The notes: generated by a model from the sequence alone, not told the origin. A DNA stretch of 64,000 bases from Exiguobacterium flavidum (GCF_003344535.1 NZ_QPKS01000001.1:1-64000); one strand, 5' to 3'; positions 1 through 9,355 are shown, counted from the first letter of the stretch. A program made the numbers and translations.

Positions 1-122
1 CCGCGGCCGGACCGCACTCCCTGCGGCCGTGCCGGGTCTCGCCTGTCCCTGACTGAAGCGCTGATCGCGCTTCATCTTCCCGTCGGAGTCGAGCGGCGAC
101 TATGCCTGCCCTGTCTGAACAA

Positions 123-168
123 AAAAATCCGACCGTCCCGATTTATTTCTCGGGACGGTCGGATTTTT
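123..168. terminator. 18-bp perfect hairpin left of the IS
   Basis: Arms 123-140 and 151-168 are perfectly complementary with a 10-nt loop, and both sides end in A/T runs, so it can act as a bidirectional terminator. Positions 1-120 hold no gene I can support, only a small GC-rich dyad at 55-73. Confidence 0.75.
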
Positions 169-1878
169 CTATGCTCTGCCATCTCTTCCGAGACACTCTG
201 CCGCGCACCTTTGGCGCGCATGAAAAAAGCCCTCATCCCTTGTACAATGGAGCTGCGAAACAACCATGAAAGGAATGAGGACCATGCGAGAGCAGACCGG
301 AGCCGCCCTCTACCGTCACTATAATACGAACCGCCGTCAGAGCGCAATCACGCTCGACGAGTATGTACCAAAAGAGCATATGGCCCGGCTCGTCGACGCC
401 GTCATCGAGGGGATGGACGCGGACCTTTTCCTCGCCCACTGCAAGACGATGGGCCGACCGCGCTATCACCCGAAAATGATGACGAAGGTCGTCGTCTACA
501 GCTACGCCGTCGGCGTCTATTCCGGGCGACGGATGGAGCGCCTTCTCCACGAGCACCTCCCGATGATGTGGCTCGCCGCGCTCGAGAGCCCGGACGCGAA
601 CACGATCAACCGGTTCCGGACGGGACCGATGGCCGCGCTGCTCGGGGAGGTGTTCCGCGCCGTCCTCGGCCTCCTGATCGATCGTGGCGAGGTGAAGTTC
701 GAGGACTACTTCGTCGACGGGACGAAGATCGAGTCCCGCGCGAACCGCTACACGTTCACCTGGAAACGAGGCGTCCAATCTCACCAGCGCAAGATGGAGG
801 AGAAGTTCGACGGCTTGATGCGCCAGATCCTCGAGGAAGGCAACGAGAGCGTGGAGATGCCGGAGACGCTCGAGGAGAAACTCGGGCTCGGACGCGCACT
901 GATCGGCGAGCGCCTCGCCGAGGCGCCGAAGGACCGGGAACTGAAGAAGGCCGCCAAGCAGGTCGACGGGTGGATCGAGCGGCAAGCGCGCTACGCCACG
1001 CAGCTCGCGACCTGTGGAGACGACCGGAACAGCTACAGCAAGACGGACCCCGACGCCACGTTCATGCGGATGAAGGATGATCATATGAGGAACGGCCAGC
1101 TCAAGCCCGCGTACAACGTCCAGATGGCGACCGAGAACCAGGTCGTCCTCTTCTACAGCGTCCATCAGCGTCCGACGGACGCCCGTTGCCTCGTCCCACA
1201 CCTCGAGGGGATGGAACGTTTCTTCGCACCGCTCGGCCGACGGCCGAAACGGATCATCGCGGACGCCGGATACGGGTCCGAGGAGAACTTTCTCGCGCTG
1301 AATGAGCTAAGATATGATGCCCTCGTCAAGTACAACAACTATGCCAAGGAACAGAAACGGAGCTACGCGAAGGACGCGTTCGTGACGGAGAAATGGCCAC
1401 ACGACGAAACGACCGACACGCTGACCTGCCCTGCCGGCAAACTACTCCGACGCTCCGGAACCCGTCGCCAACAGACCGGTTCCGGGTTTGTCATCGAGCA
1501 AGCGGTGTACGTGTGCGACGAGTGTGTCGGCTGCCCGTTCCTCGATGACTGCATCCGCCATCGCCGTTCCGAGCGTTCCTTCGAGAAGCCCCGGAAGACG
1601 GTGCGCCGTTCCTCGAGATGGCTTCGGCTCAAACGCGCCATGAAGGAGAAGTTGGAATCCGGGACCGGGAGGGCCATCGCAGCAAGACGCAAGATCGAGG
1701 TCGAGCCCGTGTTCGGCTCGATCAAGTCCAATTGGGGCTTCCGGCGATTTCGGCTCCTTGGCCTCGAAGGGGCCTCTCTGGAGTTCGGACTGGCAGCCAC
1801 CGCACATAACCTCCGGAAACTAGTTAATACAACCGTAGCGATGAGGTAAATCGATTGAAAAAGAGGCAAGGCAAGGAA
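169..1878 (+). mobile_element. IS1182-family insertion sequence (approximate limits)
   Basis: Limits are set by the two long hairpins that bracket the single transposase gene. I did not find matching terminal repeats, so the real ends may lie inside or within these hairpins. Confidence 0.45.
284..1849 (+). CDS. IS1182-type DDE transposase
   Basis: A full-length transposase of about 521 residues that would catalyse movement of its own insertion sequence. The DDE triad is visible: Asp in FVDGTKIESRAN, Asp in IADAGYGSEENF and Glu in EVEPVFGSIKSNWGFRRF, with a Cys cluster (VCDECVGCPFLDDC) between the last two, as usual for this family. ATG 284 is preferred over ATG 266 because AAAGGA and GAGG lie just upstream. 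The frame is uninterrupted, so the element may be active. Terminal inverted repeats and a target duplication could not be recognised, so exact element ends are unknown. Confidence 0.9.
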   Translation: MREQTGAALYRHYNTNRRQSAITLDEYVPKEHMARLVDAVIEGMDADLFLAHCKTMGRPRYHPKMMTKVVVYSYAVGVYSGRRMERLLHEHLPMMWLAALESPDANTINRFRTGPMAALLGEVFRAVLGLLIDRGEVKFEDYFVDGTKIESRANRYTFTWKRGVQSHQRKMEEKFDGLMRQILEEGNESVEMPETLEEKLGLGRALIGERLAEAPKDRELKKAAKQVDGWIERQARYATQLATCGDDRNSYSKTDPDATFMRMKDDHMRNGQLKPAYNVQMATENQVVLFYSVHQRPTDARCLVPHLEGMERFFAPLGRRPKRIIADAGYGSEENFLALNELRYDALVKYNNYAKEQKRSYAKDAFVTEKWPHDETTDTLTCPAGKLLRRSGTRRQQTGSGFVIEQAVYVCDECVGCPFLDDCIRHRRSERSFEKPRKTVRRSSRWLRLKRAMKEKLESGTGRAIAARRKIEVEPVFGSIKSNWGFRRFRLLGLEGASLEFGLAATAHNLRKLVNTTVAMR

Positions 1879-1925
1879 AAAGACAGCGCGTTTTCGAGAA
1901 AAATCCTCGAAAACGCGCTGTCTTT
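1879..1925. terminator. 20-bp perfect hairpin right of the IS
   Basis: Arms 1879-1898 and 1906-1925 are complementary over 20 bp with a 7-nt loop. It begins 30 bp after the transposase stop and could terminate the transposase and the converging LysR gene. Confidence 0.7.
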
Positions 1926-1983
1926 CATTCATTAGAGAGAGGTGATCGTTCTACTTTTGAGTCACCCTCAATGAGAAATGCAT

Positions 1984-2883
1984 TCAATTCGGCCAGAACG
2001 TGTGGAAGAAATCGAGTATGTACTCTTCGACATACTGGACGACCGGGCGATGGTGGATATGTTCGACGTGGCAGAGCGAGACATCCCAAGTCATCGGCGG
2101 TTCGAACGGCAGTATACAGATGTCTTCCGCGTGATGGAAAGTCAAGATCGGTTCCGGGAGAATCGAGACGACGTCGAGCTCCTGAACCATACCGATCAGC
2201 AAGTCCCAGGCTCCCGACGTAAAGAAGATCCGCGGATCGATTTCCGCCTTCCTGAAATGGTTGAGTATTTGATGATGAAGCATGAATGAATCGTTCAGGA
2301 TGACGAGCGGCTGCTCTGCGAGCGCCTTCCAGGTCACCGTCTTTCCTTTTGCGAGCGGATGGGTCGGACGCACTGCCACGACGACTTCGTCCGCGACAAG
2401 CCGGTGCTGCTCGAGGCCGAACACCTTTTCAGGTTCGATCAGGACGGCGAGGTCAAGCTCCTCCGCGAGCAGCCGTTTCTTCAATTCATACGCACCTTCC
2501 TCTACGATTTCCAGGTCGATTCCCGGATGTTCGCGCATCAGCTTCGGAATGAGCGTCGAGAACAATGCCGGAAGGATGACCGGCGGAATGCCGAGCCGGA
2601 CCTTCCCCCTGATCAACTGCGTCTCCTCACGTATGTGTCGCATCATCAAACTATGCATCGTCATCACTTGCCTTGCGTCCTCATAGAACTGGCTGCCGGC
2701 ATCGGTCAGTCCGACGAGACGGCCATTCTTGCGCCGAAACAATTCGACCCGCTCACTCTCTTCGAACTCCCGGATCATCTGGCTGAGAGCCGGTTGCGAG
2801 ACATGGAGGTGCCGCGAAGCCCTCGAGAGATTGTATCCATTCTCGACGACGGCCAAAAAGTAGTTGATTTGCCTGATCTCCAT
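1984..2883 (-). CDS. LysR-type transcriptional regulator
   Basis: About 299 residues, the usual LysR length. The N-terminal winged HTH is clear (MEIRQINYFLAVVENG, then ASRHLHVSQPALSQMIREFE) and is followed by a LysR substrate-binding domain. The start at 2883 is chosen because it gives the canonical LysR N-terminus. It lies 10 bp downstream of the CorA gene on the same strand, so the two are probably co-transcribed. Its target and co-inducer cannot be read from sequence. The IS element sits just beyond its stop codon, but the C-terminus looks complete. Confidence 0.88.
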   Translation of the reverse strand: MEIRQINYFLAVVENGYNLSRASRHLHVSQPALSQMIREFEESERVELFRRKNGRLVGLTDAGSQFYEDARQVMTMHSLMMRHIREETQLIRGKVRLGIPPVILPALFSTLIPKLMREHPGIDLEIVEEGAYELKKRLLAEELDLAVLIEPEKVFGLEQHRLVADEVVVAVRPTHPLAKGKTVTWKALAEQPLVILNDSFMLHHQILNHFRKAEIDPRIFFTSGAWDLLIGMVQELDVVSILPEPILTFHHAEDICILPFEPPMTWDVSLCHVEHIHHRPVVQYVEEYILDFFHTFWPN

Positions 2884-2893
2884 TCGCTTCCCC

Positions 2894-3850
2894 CTATTCC
2901 TCGAACCAGCGCTTCTTCTTGAACCAGATGCCCATCGAAACACCGATCAGCAGCATGGCACCGAGCGTCAGGAAGTAGCCGTACTTCCAGCGAAGTTCCG
3001 GCATGTTCTCGAAGTTCATCCCGTAAACCCCTGCGATGAACGTCAGCGGCATGAAAATCGTCGTGATGACGGTGAGCGTCTTCATGATGTTGTTCATCCG
3101 GTAGGAGTTGAGTGAGACGAAGTTCTCCCGGAGCTCTGACGTCATCTCTCGATTGTATTCGATCATCCCGCTGAGCTTGATCAGATGGTCATAGATGTCC
3201 TGGAAGAAGGCTTTTCGGTGTTCTTGGATCGACAGGCGCTTCGACTCGAGGACCCGGTACAGCAAGTCACGCATCGGGATGACGGTGCGGGCGAGTTCGA
3301 GCAGGTCGGAGCGGATGTCGAAAATGTCCTCGATGATCCCCTTATCGCCACCCTTGTTCTCATAGCGCCCCTCTAACGCGAAGATTTGATCCTCGAGCGA
3401 GTGGACGATCGGGAAGTAGGCATCGACGATTTTATCCATGATCTTATGCGTGATCTCAAGTGACAGGTGCGGGCGATGCTGATTCGTCTTCGAGAAGAGC
3501 TTCCAGACGGTATCGAGTTCGTTCACCATGTGTTCATGGTAGGAGACGAGGAAGCTGTTCGATACGAACAGGTTCACTTCAAGACTGTCGAGCGTCTCCT
3601 CCTCGATCGCATGCAGGACGAAGAAGCTGTGATCCTCGTAGTATTCAAGCTTTGGCCGCTGCAAGAAATGAAAACAATCCTCGATCTCGAGCGGATGGAA
3701 GTTGAATCTCGTCGCAAGCAGCTGGCGTTCCTCTTCCGTCGGCTGATTGAAATCGACCCAGTACCACTTCACGTCAGGCGCGAATATCCGGTCGAAGGAA
3801 GGGTCGAGGATCACCTCGTCAGCATCTGTGATCAGTAAAGTTCGAATCAT
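2894..3850 (-). CDS. corA: CorA-family Mg2+/Co2+ channel
   Basis: 318 residues, normal CorA length: a cytosolic N-terminal domain, a long helical middle, and two C-terminal membrane helices. The signature motif YGMN is present in FIAGVYGMNFENMPEL between the helices, followed by a positively charged tail (FKKKRWFEE). Such proteins form pentameric divalent-cation channels in the inner membrane. It is first in a likely two-gene unit with the LysR gene. Co-regulation of ion uptake by that LysR is possible but unproven. Confidence 0.92.
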   Translation of the reverse strand: MIRTLLITDADEVILDPSFDRIFAPDVKWYWVDFNQPTEEERQLLATRFNFHPLEIEDCFHFLQRPKLEYYEDHSFFVLHAIEEETLDSLEVNLFVSNSFLVSYHEHMVNELDTVWKLFSKTNQHRPHLSLEITHKIMDKIVDAYFPIVHSLEDQIFALEGRYENKGGDKGIIEDIFDIRSDLLELARTVIPMRDLLYRVLESKRLSIQEHRKAFFQDIYDHLIKLSGMIEYNREMTSELRENFVSLNSYRMNNIMKTLTVITTIFMPLTFIAGVYGMNFENMPELRWKYGYFLTLGAMLLIGVSMGIWFKKKRWFEE

Positions 3851-3948
3851 TTATGTATGCTCCTTCATTTTTCTTTCATTATCCCATGATTCAAGAAAAA
3901 AGCCACGTCCCGTTATACGGGACGCGACTCGCTGGAGAGAAGCGCCAT

Positions 3949-4497
3949 TCAACCCTTCTCGAAATAGAATCCGCTCCAGTAGACATGGCGGTACGTGTAT
4001 TCCCGGCCGCTCTTCGTCGTGACGAGCATCTCGTCCTCCCCGACGACCGAAATCTTGGTCGGCGTCTCCCCTTGCTCCGTCAAGTATCCGAGTATCTCGA
4101 TGTGACGACTGAGCCAGAGGCGATTGCGGAACCAGCGGAACCGGCTGAACGCTGCGGTCATGTGCAGGATCGACAAAAGGATGATGATCATGCCGAACGG
4201 GATCGGAATCTGGAAGTACCAGATCAAGTAGAAGTCAGCGATGATCAAAAAGACGGCGAGCCCCATCTCCGTCGCCTCCATGAATGATGCCTTGTTGCTG
4301 GCGAAATACGTCATGATGCGGAATGCGGCGATGATGAGCAGATACGGCACGAAGTAAAGACTGAACACATGATTTTCCGTGTTCGGCGAGAAAGCGAGCA
4401 GGGGCAGGAAGAAGAGCAACTTCCAAATCAGGATGGCAGAATAGAACAGAGAGTGATCCGTGTACCGTTTGCGTACGATGGCTTTTCCGATGTTCAT
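3949..4497 (-). CDS. predicted multi-pass membrane protein, unknown function
   Basis: 182 residues with about four hydrophobic segments (SLFYSAILIWKLLFFLPLLAF; FSLYFVPYLLIIAAF; GLAVFLIIADFYLIWYFQI; FGMIIILLSILHM) and a soluble C-terminal tail ending near GREYTYRHVYWSGFYFEKG. ATG 4497 is chosen over longer in-frame starts because GGAGGGGAAAG lies directly upstream. I do not recognise a named family. It is a single gene between CorA and a divergent oxidoreductase. Confidence 0.75.
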   Translation of the reverse strand: MNIGKAIVRKRYTDHSLFYSAILIWKLLFFLPLLAFSPNTENHVFSLYFVPYLLIIAAFRIMTYFASNKASFMEATEMGLAVFLIIADFYLIWYFQIPIPFGMIIILLSILHMTAAFSRFRWFRNRLWLSRHIEILGYLTEQGETPTKISVVGEDEMLVTTKSGREYTYRHVYWSGFYFEKG

Positions 4498-4716
4498 TGC
4501 TTTCCCCTCCTTCAAAGTAGTTGAAGCTCGCCTGGAAAAATTTTTTCTATGCCTGTAAGGGTATGATTCCACTGGGTGAAACATTCTAACCATTTTAATT
4601 GTGTGAAATGCGCGTACCGAAACTCCATAGGACTTCCTCACTTTCCGGACATTGTAGTTTCTCCGGGCGTCCTATAATATGGATTACAGCACTTTAACAT
4701 GAAAGGTTTGATTCTT

Positions 4717-5835
4717 TTGAAAAAAATCATCATCGTCGGCGCCGGCATTCTCGGCGCGTCGACTGCCTATCATCTCGCAAGGGACGGAGCGGACGTCACG
4801 TTGATCGACCGGGAAGAACCGGGCCGCGCGACCGATGCCGCTGCCGGCATCATCTGTCCGTGGATGACACAGCGCAGAAACAAGGCGTGGTATTTCCTCG
4901 CGAACAAGGGGGCTCACTTCTATCCATCTTTGATCGAGGAACTCGCTTCGCTCGGTGAGACACAGACAGGATACGCCAAGGTCGGCGCCCTCGCCATCCA
5001 GGACGCGGGTAAAATCGATAAGATGGAGGCGATGACCGAGTCGAGGATGGCAGAAGCACCGGGCATGGGACAAGTCGAGCGCCTTTCTCTCGCGGAATCA
5101 ATGCGACGCTTTCCGTTGATCGAGACCGAGGAGATGGAAGGGTTGCACGTCGCAGGAGGAGCGCGCGTCGACGGACGCGCCTTGCGCGTTGCGCTCGTGC
5201 GCCAGGCGATTTCGCTAGGAACGCGCTACATCACGTCCGACGCGACTCTCGTCCAGGAAAACGGATGCATCACAGGTGTTCTCATCGGTGAGGAGATCTT
5301 CGATGCTGACCGTATCATCTTGACAGCAGGGGCATGGTTGCCTTCACTGCTCGCCCCTGCCGGAATAGAGATCGATGTCCGCTTCGAGAAGGCGCAGCTG
5401 CTCGAGTTGTCGATGCCTGAAGCCAGCGAGACCTCAAGTCCGGTACTGATCGCTCCCCACGCACTCTATGTCCTGCCGACCCAGAATGGGATCACGCTCG
5501 GCTCGACCCATGAAAAGACGACGAATTTCGACACCCGCCCGACGATCAAGGGGCAGGTCGAGCTGCTGCAGAAGGCGATCGCCCTGATGCCGAAGGCTGG
5601 CGATGCTGAACTGACTGCGACTCGCGTCGGCTTCCGTCCCTACACACCGGACTCCTTGCCGATCATCGGCCACCTGCCCGATCAGGAACATGTCATCGTC
5701 GCGAACGGGCTCGGCGCCTCCGGTCTGACGATCGGTCCGTTTCTCGGCCGGGAACTGTCCCGCCTCGCTCTCGGAGAAGAGCTTGAGATCGATTTATCGC
5801 TCTATCCTGTCGACCGTGCTATCTCTGCTCAGTGA
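4717..5835 (+). CDS. FAD-dependent amino-acid oxidase/dehydrogenase (DAO family)
   Basis: About 372 residues. The Rossmann FAD site is at the extreme N-terminus (KKIIIVGAGILGASTAYHLA), and the DAO-type C-terminal FAD contact is in VGFRPYTPDSLPIIGHLP and NGLGASGLTIGP. The family oxidises D-amino acids, glycine or sarcosine-like amines; the substrate here is unknown. TTG 4717 is preferred to ATG 4699: AAAGG sits about 9 nt before the TTG, while ATG 4699 has no ribosome site. Confidence 0.85.
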   Translation: MKKIIIVGAGILGASTAYHLARDGADVTLIDREEPGRATDAAAGIICPWMTQRRNKAWYFLANKGAHFYPSLIEELASLGETQTGYAKVGALAIQDAGKIDKMEAMTESRMAEAPGMGQVERLSLAESMRRFPLIETEEMEGLHVAGGARVDGRALRVALVRQAISLGTRYITSDATLVQENGCITGVLIGEEIFDADRIILTAGAWLPSLLAPAGIEIDVRFEKAQLLELSMPEASETSSPVLIAPHALYVLPTQNGITLGSTHEKTTNFDTRPTIKGQVELLQKAIALMPKAGDAELTATRVGFRPYTPDSLPIIGHLPDQEHVIVANGLGASGLTIGPFLGRELSRLALGEELEIDLSLYPVDRAISAQ

Positions 5836-5856
5836 GCAGACAGATTTTTTTCTCCT

Positions 5857-5885
5857 CCTCCGCCTTCTTGCGCGGAGGTTTTTTC
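5857..5885 (+). terminator. Rho-independent terminator
   Basis: 7-bp GC-rich stem (5857-5863 with 5872-5878) followed by a run of T, just after the DAO gene. Confidence 0.85.
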
Positions 5886-5977
5886 ATATCTGTCCTGGAC
5901 GATAAGTTCGTAAGAGGAATTGAGACATTATTGTCAAATATTAGTATTATGAACTCTTATAAGAGGAGGACGTACAT

Positions 5978-7300
5978 ATGAAAAGGAACATGTTCACGCT
6001 TCTGATGGCAATCAGCACCCTGCTGCTCACTGGATGCGCAAGCTCCCCTGCCGCACTCAAACTGGAAGTCGACCCGAAGCTTTGGCGGGCGGAACATTTC
6101 GGAGACATGAACGAAACGGATTCCCGTCCCGCACTCGGTGAAAAATCGATCGCCTATCTGGTCGAGGCTTGCACTTCGAAAAAGGAATCGATCAAGTTGC
6201 CGGACGACCACCGTGTCCTCGACAGCTATTATCTCACAAGAAAACCGAGTCTGATGATGATGACTGATTACAGTTATTCCATGGTCACGTTCTTTGGCGC
6301 GGGAGAGAATTTCTATGTTTACTGCCGGGAGCGACAAAAAGATGGCTTCTATAAACGGATCGACCCGGATAAAATCAGCGGATTAAGAAGAGGTGAGCAG
6401 AAGGATGATCAGCTTTCACCGAACAAGGTCACCCTGCTACCGGTCAAGCCTGAGGCCAAACGTGAACTTGTAGAGCAAAACCGCTTCATGAAAGAGGACG
6501 AAATCAATCAGATCTTCGAAATAGACACGATGACTCGTTTCTCCCTGCCGGCTGAAGGACACTTGCTGATGACGGCAGAAGTCATCGAGAGCGCGGACGG
6601 TTTGATCAACAAGCCGGAATACGTCTATCACGTCCCACTTGCACCGACACTGAACGAGTTGACGCTTTGGCTTCGTTCAGATGGTGACGGCGTCAACGGG
6701 CTCACCGTCGAATCAGGGGGGTTCTATCCGGACGAACGGACGATCATGACGAATCCGGTCGCTTACTTCGATGAAGGGATCAACAAGAAGATCAAGCTTC
6801 TTCCGCTTCCCCCATCGCTGAACGCCGACGATGAGGTCGTATTCGCCGAGGTCACCTTGAAGAAGGATGGGGACATGGTACAGAAAATACAAGTGCGATT
6901 GCGCTACTCGCTTGAACTGCCTGAAGGTACAGTGACTGAACAACCTTCCTTCCCGGAGCGAAAGGTGGGGGTATACGCAGCTGCCCACAAGACGTCGCTC
7001 TCGACAGATGGACAACTCGTCTATCCGGACATCAACATCGTCACGACCGAGACGGCGAAGAAGCTTTATGTCGCCTTGAAGAAGGACGCGACAGAGGCTG
7101 ATCGTCTCGGCGAACTTGCGGAGTTGCCTTATCTGACGATCGGGGACGGAGCCAAGACGCAGCAATTCGAGGTCTATTTGCATCCTCGAATGAAAAAGAC
7201 CGACGTCTATCTGTATGATCGAAAGCGGGACTTGACGTTCAAGCTGGGCGGAGAAGACATGAAGTCGATCACCGATGAATTGTGGCCAGAAGGTCGATGA
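5978..7300 (+). CDS. predicted lipoprotein of unknown function
   Basis: 440 residues with a short lipoprotein signal: MKRNMF, a hydrophobic stretch, then the lipobox LLTGC with Cys near residue 19. The mature protein would be anchored on the outer face of the membrane. The remainder is hydrophilic with no motif I recognise. The ribosome site AGAGGAGG is well placed before ATG 5978. The gene ends 44 bp before the next SDR gene and may be co-transcribed with it. Confidence 0.8.
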   Translation: MKRNMFTLLMAISTLLLTGCASSPAALKLEVDPKLWRAEHFGDMNETDSRPALGEKSIAYLVEACTSKKESIKLPDDHRVLDSYYLTRKPSLMMMTDYSYSMVTFFGAGENFYVYCRERQKDGFYKRIDPDKISGLRRGEQKDDQLSPNKVTLLPVKPEAKRELVEQNRFMKEDEINQIFEIDTMTRFSLPAEGHLLMTAEVIESADGLINKPEYVYHVPLAPTLNELTLWLRSDGDGVNGLTVESGGFYPDERTIMTNPVAYFDEGINKKIKLLPLPPSLNADDEVVFAEVTLKKDGDMVQKIQVRLRYSLELPEGTVTEQPSFPERKVGVYAAAHKTSLSTDGQLVYPDINIVTTETAKKLYVALKKDATEADRLGELAELPYLTIGDGAKTQQFEVYLHPRMKKTDVYLYDRKRDLTFKLGGEDMKSITDELWPEGR

Positions 7301-7344
7301 TCACGAAAATGAGCACCATTACATCATCGGAGGGGTTACGAACG

Positions 7345-8163
7345 ATGAAACCATTGAACGGCATGATTGCCGTCGTTACCGGCGCATCTCGCGGAGCAGG
7401 CAGAGGCATCGCCCTCGAACTCGGCAGTGCTGGCGCGACGGTATACGTAACGGGTCGAAGCATCACCGGCGCTACGACCGATGACCGGTCTGAAACGATC
7501 GAGGAGACTGCAGAAGGCGTCTCCTTGCGAGGGGGAAGGGGGATCGCGATCCGATGTGACCATACGGACGAGGATGACGTCAAAGACCTGTTTGATCAAA
7601 TCGAGAGCGCGCACGGCCGCATCGATATTCTGGTCAACAGCGTCTTTGGCGGATCCGAGAGCTCCCTTCCGCCTGGATCCGGGCGACGCTTCTGGGAACG
7701 GCCGCCTGAGCACTGGGACGCGATGATGGTCGCCGGACCGAAGGCATACCTGATGACGGCTCGATACGCCGTCCCCTTGTTGAGACGAAGCGAACGTGGC
7801 CTGATCGTGAATATCACGTTCTTCATCAAGGATCAGATTTCAGGCAATCTCTATTATGATTTGGCCATGAACGGGATTAACCGCATGACACTCGGAATGG
7901 CGAGTGAGCTGAAAGAATTCGGGGTTTCCGCCGTAGCGGTCTGTCCGGGATGGATGAGGACGGAGCGCGTCGCCGACGCGGGGTATGGACCAAAGGACGG
8001 AACGACGGAGACGACCGCCTATGTGGGCCGGGCGGTAGTCGGACTGGCTGCAGACGCGGCAGTATCAGAGCTTACCGGAAGCGTGATGATGGTGGCTGAT
8101 TTAGCGATGAAGTACGATTTCACCGACATGGACGGAACTAGGCCAATGCCGTTCGAGGGATGA
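7345..8163 (+). CDS. short-chain dehydrogenase-like protein, active site altered
   Basis: About 272 residues with a clear NAD(P)-binding fold: TGASRGAGRGIALEL (glycine-rich loop) and CPGWMRTE after the active-site region. The start at 7345 is set by GGAGGGG 9 nt upstream; longer starts would overlap the previous gene. The usual YxxxK catalytic pair reads Y-D-L-A-M, so the Lys is replaced by Met, and the usual ISS serine region reads VNITFFIK. The closest familiar fold group is DHRS1-like SDRs. It may bind nucleotide without classical SDR catalysis. Confidence 0.82.
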   Translation: MKPLNGMIAVVTGASRGAGRGIALELGSAGATVYVTGRSITGATTDDRSETIEETAEGVSLRGGRGIAIRCDHTDEDDVKDLFDQIESAHGRIDILVNSVFGGSESSLPPGSGRRFWERPPEHWDAMMVAGPKAYLMTARYAVPLLRRSERGLIVNITFFIKDQISGNLYYDLAMNGINRMTLGMASELKEFGVSAVAVCPGWMRTERVADAGYGPKDGTTETTAYVGRAVVGLAADAAVSELTGSVMMVADLAMKYDFTDMDGTRPMPFEG

Positions 8164-8196
8164 ATTCCTGCTTCATGACACGGACGATCTTTCCTG

Positions 8197-8247
8197 ACGA
8201 GAAGAGGCTGCCCTTGACCGTTTGGTCTTTGGGCAGCCTCTTCTCGT
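8197..8247. terminator. 17-bp convergent hairpin
   Basis: Perfect arms 8197-8213 and 8231-8247 lie between convergent genes. It abuts the stop codon of the RDD-like gene. There is no strong T-run, so it may work partly as a structural barrier. Confidence 0.65.
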
Positions 8248-8637
8248 TCATACTTTCACGACGATCGTCTCCGCATATTCATCCTGCGGCAGCCTTGCCC
8301 CCGCTTCCATGTAGCGTGAGCGGTCCTTGAAGAGCTTGAGCGGTGCGACCGTCTCCCGGTAGAGGATCCGTTTGACGATCTGCTCCGTCGTCAAAGGCAA
8401 ACCGTTCGTGCTCTGCACACGAAGCTTGAGTGCCCGGTCACCGAGCGTCTGTCCGTTCATCAGTTTCAGCTGGACACCTTCGATGACCCAGCTGACGACG
8501 GTCTTCGTGACGAGCGCATGGAAAGTCTTGCTTTTGATTCGTTTCAGTACGACCTGCTCGACGACTTCAGAAGCGACATTATTGACCACCTCATCGATCA
8601 CACCTGCCATCATTCGGCGTTTCATCACATCATCCAT
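8248..8637 (-). CDS. RDD-like protein without membrane helices
   Basis: 129 residues. The central region MNGQTLGDRALKLRVQ followed by EQIVKRILYRE resembles the conserved part of RDD-family membrane proteins (G-Q-T-x-G-x-x-x-x-L-x-V). The hydrophobic helices expected on either side are missing; the N-terminal half is instead an amphipathic segment (VIDEVVNNVASEVVEQVVL). It may be a soluble derivative or a peripheral protein. The gene starts just downstream of the DJ-1 gene (21 bp between them), so they may form an operon. Confidence 0.7.
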   Translation of the reverse strand: MDDVMKRRMMAGVIDEVVNNVASEVVEQVVLKRIKSKTFHALVTKTVVSWVIEGVQLKLMNGQTLGDRALKLRVQSTNGLPLTTEQIVKRILYRETVAPLKLFKDRSRYMEAGARLPQDEYAETIVVKV

Positions 8638-8658
8638 AGCTCTTCCTCCTCCACATGT

Positions 8659-9216
8659 TCAGCCTCGTAATGCATTCTTGAAGAACAGCACCGTCTCCAG
8701 TTCATCTTCCCGGTCTCGGAATAAACGAAGCGCCTTACTGACCTCGATCGCGAATTCGACGTAGGCATTCCCCTCCGAAGTGATGACTTTGCGGTCGATC
8801 GTCACGTCGCCTGCGCTGCGTCTTTCCCGCTCGAAGAAGGCGAGATGTTCGTCACTGTCGATGGACGTCGAATAGGGCCGGCCTTCAAGGATACCGGCTG
8901 CAGCGAGATATACCGTCCCGCCGCAGATGCCCGCCACCAGCTTGTCTTGCTGATGGAATGCTTGGATCAACGCTTTGATGTTCCCTTCTTTCGCGAGCGG
9001 CAACGGCTCCCCTCCAGGTATGATCAAGGCGTCGTATTGTGACGGGTCGACGTCGGCCAGCAGGTGATCGACCTCGACCTTGAAACCGCCGACGTGACGG
9101 ACGTGCCGCGTGACGGCTACCGTATCGGCTTCCATCTGCGTCATCTTGAATATTCCACTCAGGACACTGATTTCCCAGTCTACGTACCCTTCGTACAGCA
9201 AAAACAGTGCTTTCAT
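8659..9216 (-). CDS. DJ-1/PfpI-family protein
   Basis: 185 residues. The nucleophile-elbow motif AGICGGTVYLAAAGIL carries the conserved Cys; LIIPGGEPLP is also typical of the DJ-1/PfpI (type 1 glutamine amidotransferase-like) fold. Family members act as glyoxalases, chaperones or proteases, so activity is unassigned. ATG 9216 is chosen over the upstream ATG because AGGAGGGGG precedes it. Probably co-transcribed with the RDD-like gene downstream. Confidence 0.87.
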   Translation of the reverse strand: MKALFLLYEGYVDWEISVLSGIFKMTQMEADTVAVTRHVRHVGGFKVEVDHLLADVDPSQYDALIIPGGEPLPLAKEGNIKALIQAFHQQDKLVAGICGGTVYLAAAGILEGRPYSTSIDSDEHLAFFERERRSAGDVTIDRKVITSEGNAYVEFAIEVSKALRLFRDREDELETVLFFKNALRG

Positions 9217-9355
9217 CCTGTTCCCCCTCCTGTCGCGCTCCATTCCTTCTTGAAGAAGATATCGCGCACCCTACTATACTTCCCGAAAATCAGGAAATAT
9301 TCCTCCGTCTGCTCACGCCCTTTCTTCCACCTTTTCCTTTCTCTTCCGGATTCGG

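Noticed and set aside
34-120. Possible gene end at the left edge of the window
   Set aside because: No frame shows recognisable coding character before the hairpin at 123-168.
233-1201. Long minus-strand open frame (322 codons) opposite the transposase
   Set aside because: Arg/Leu/Val-rich product without any motif, fully overlapping a transposase with intact DDE motifs; a shadow of GC-biased codon use.
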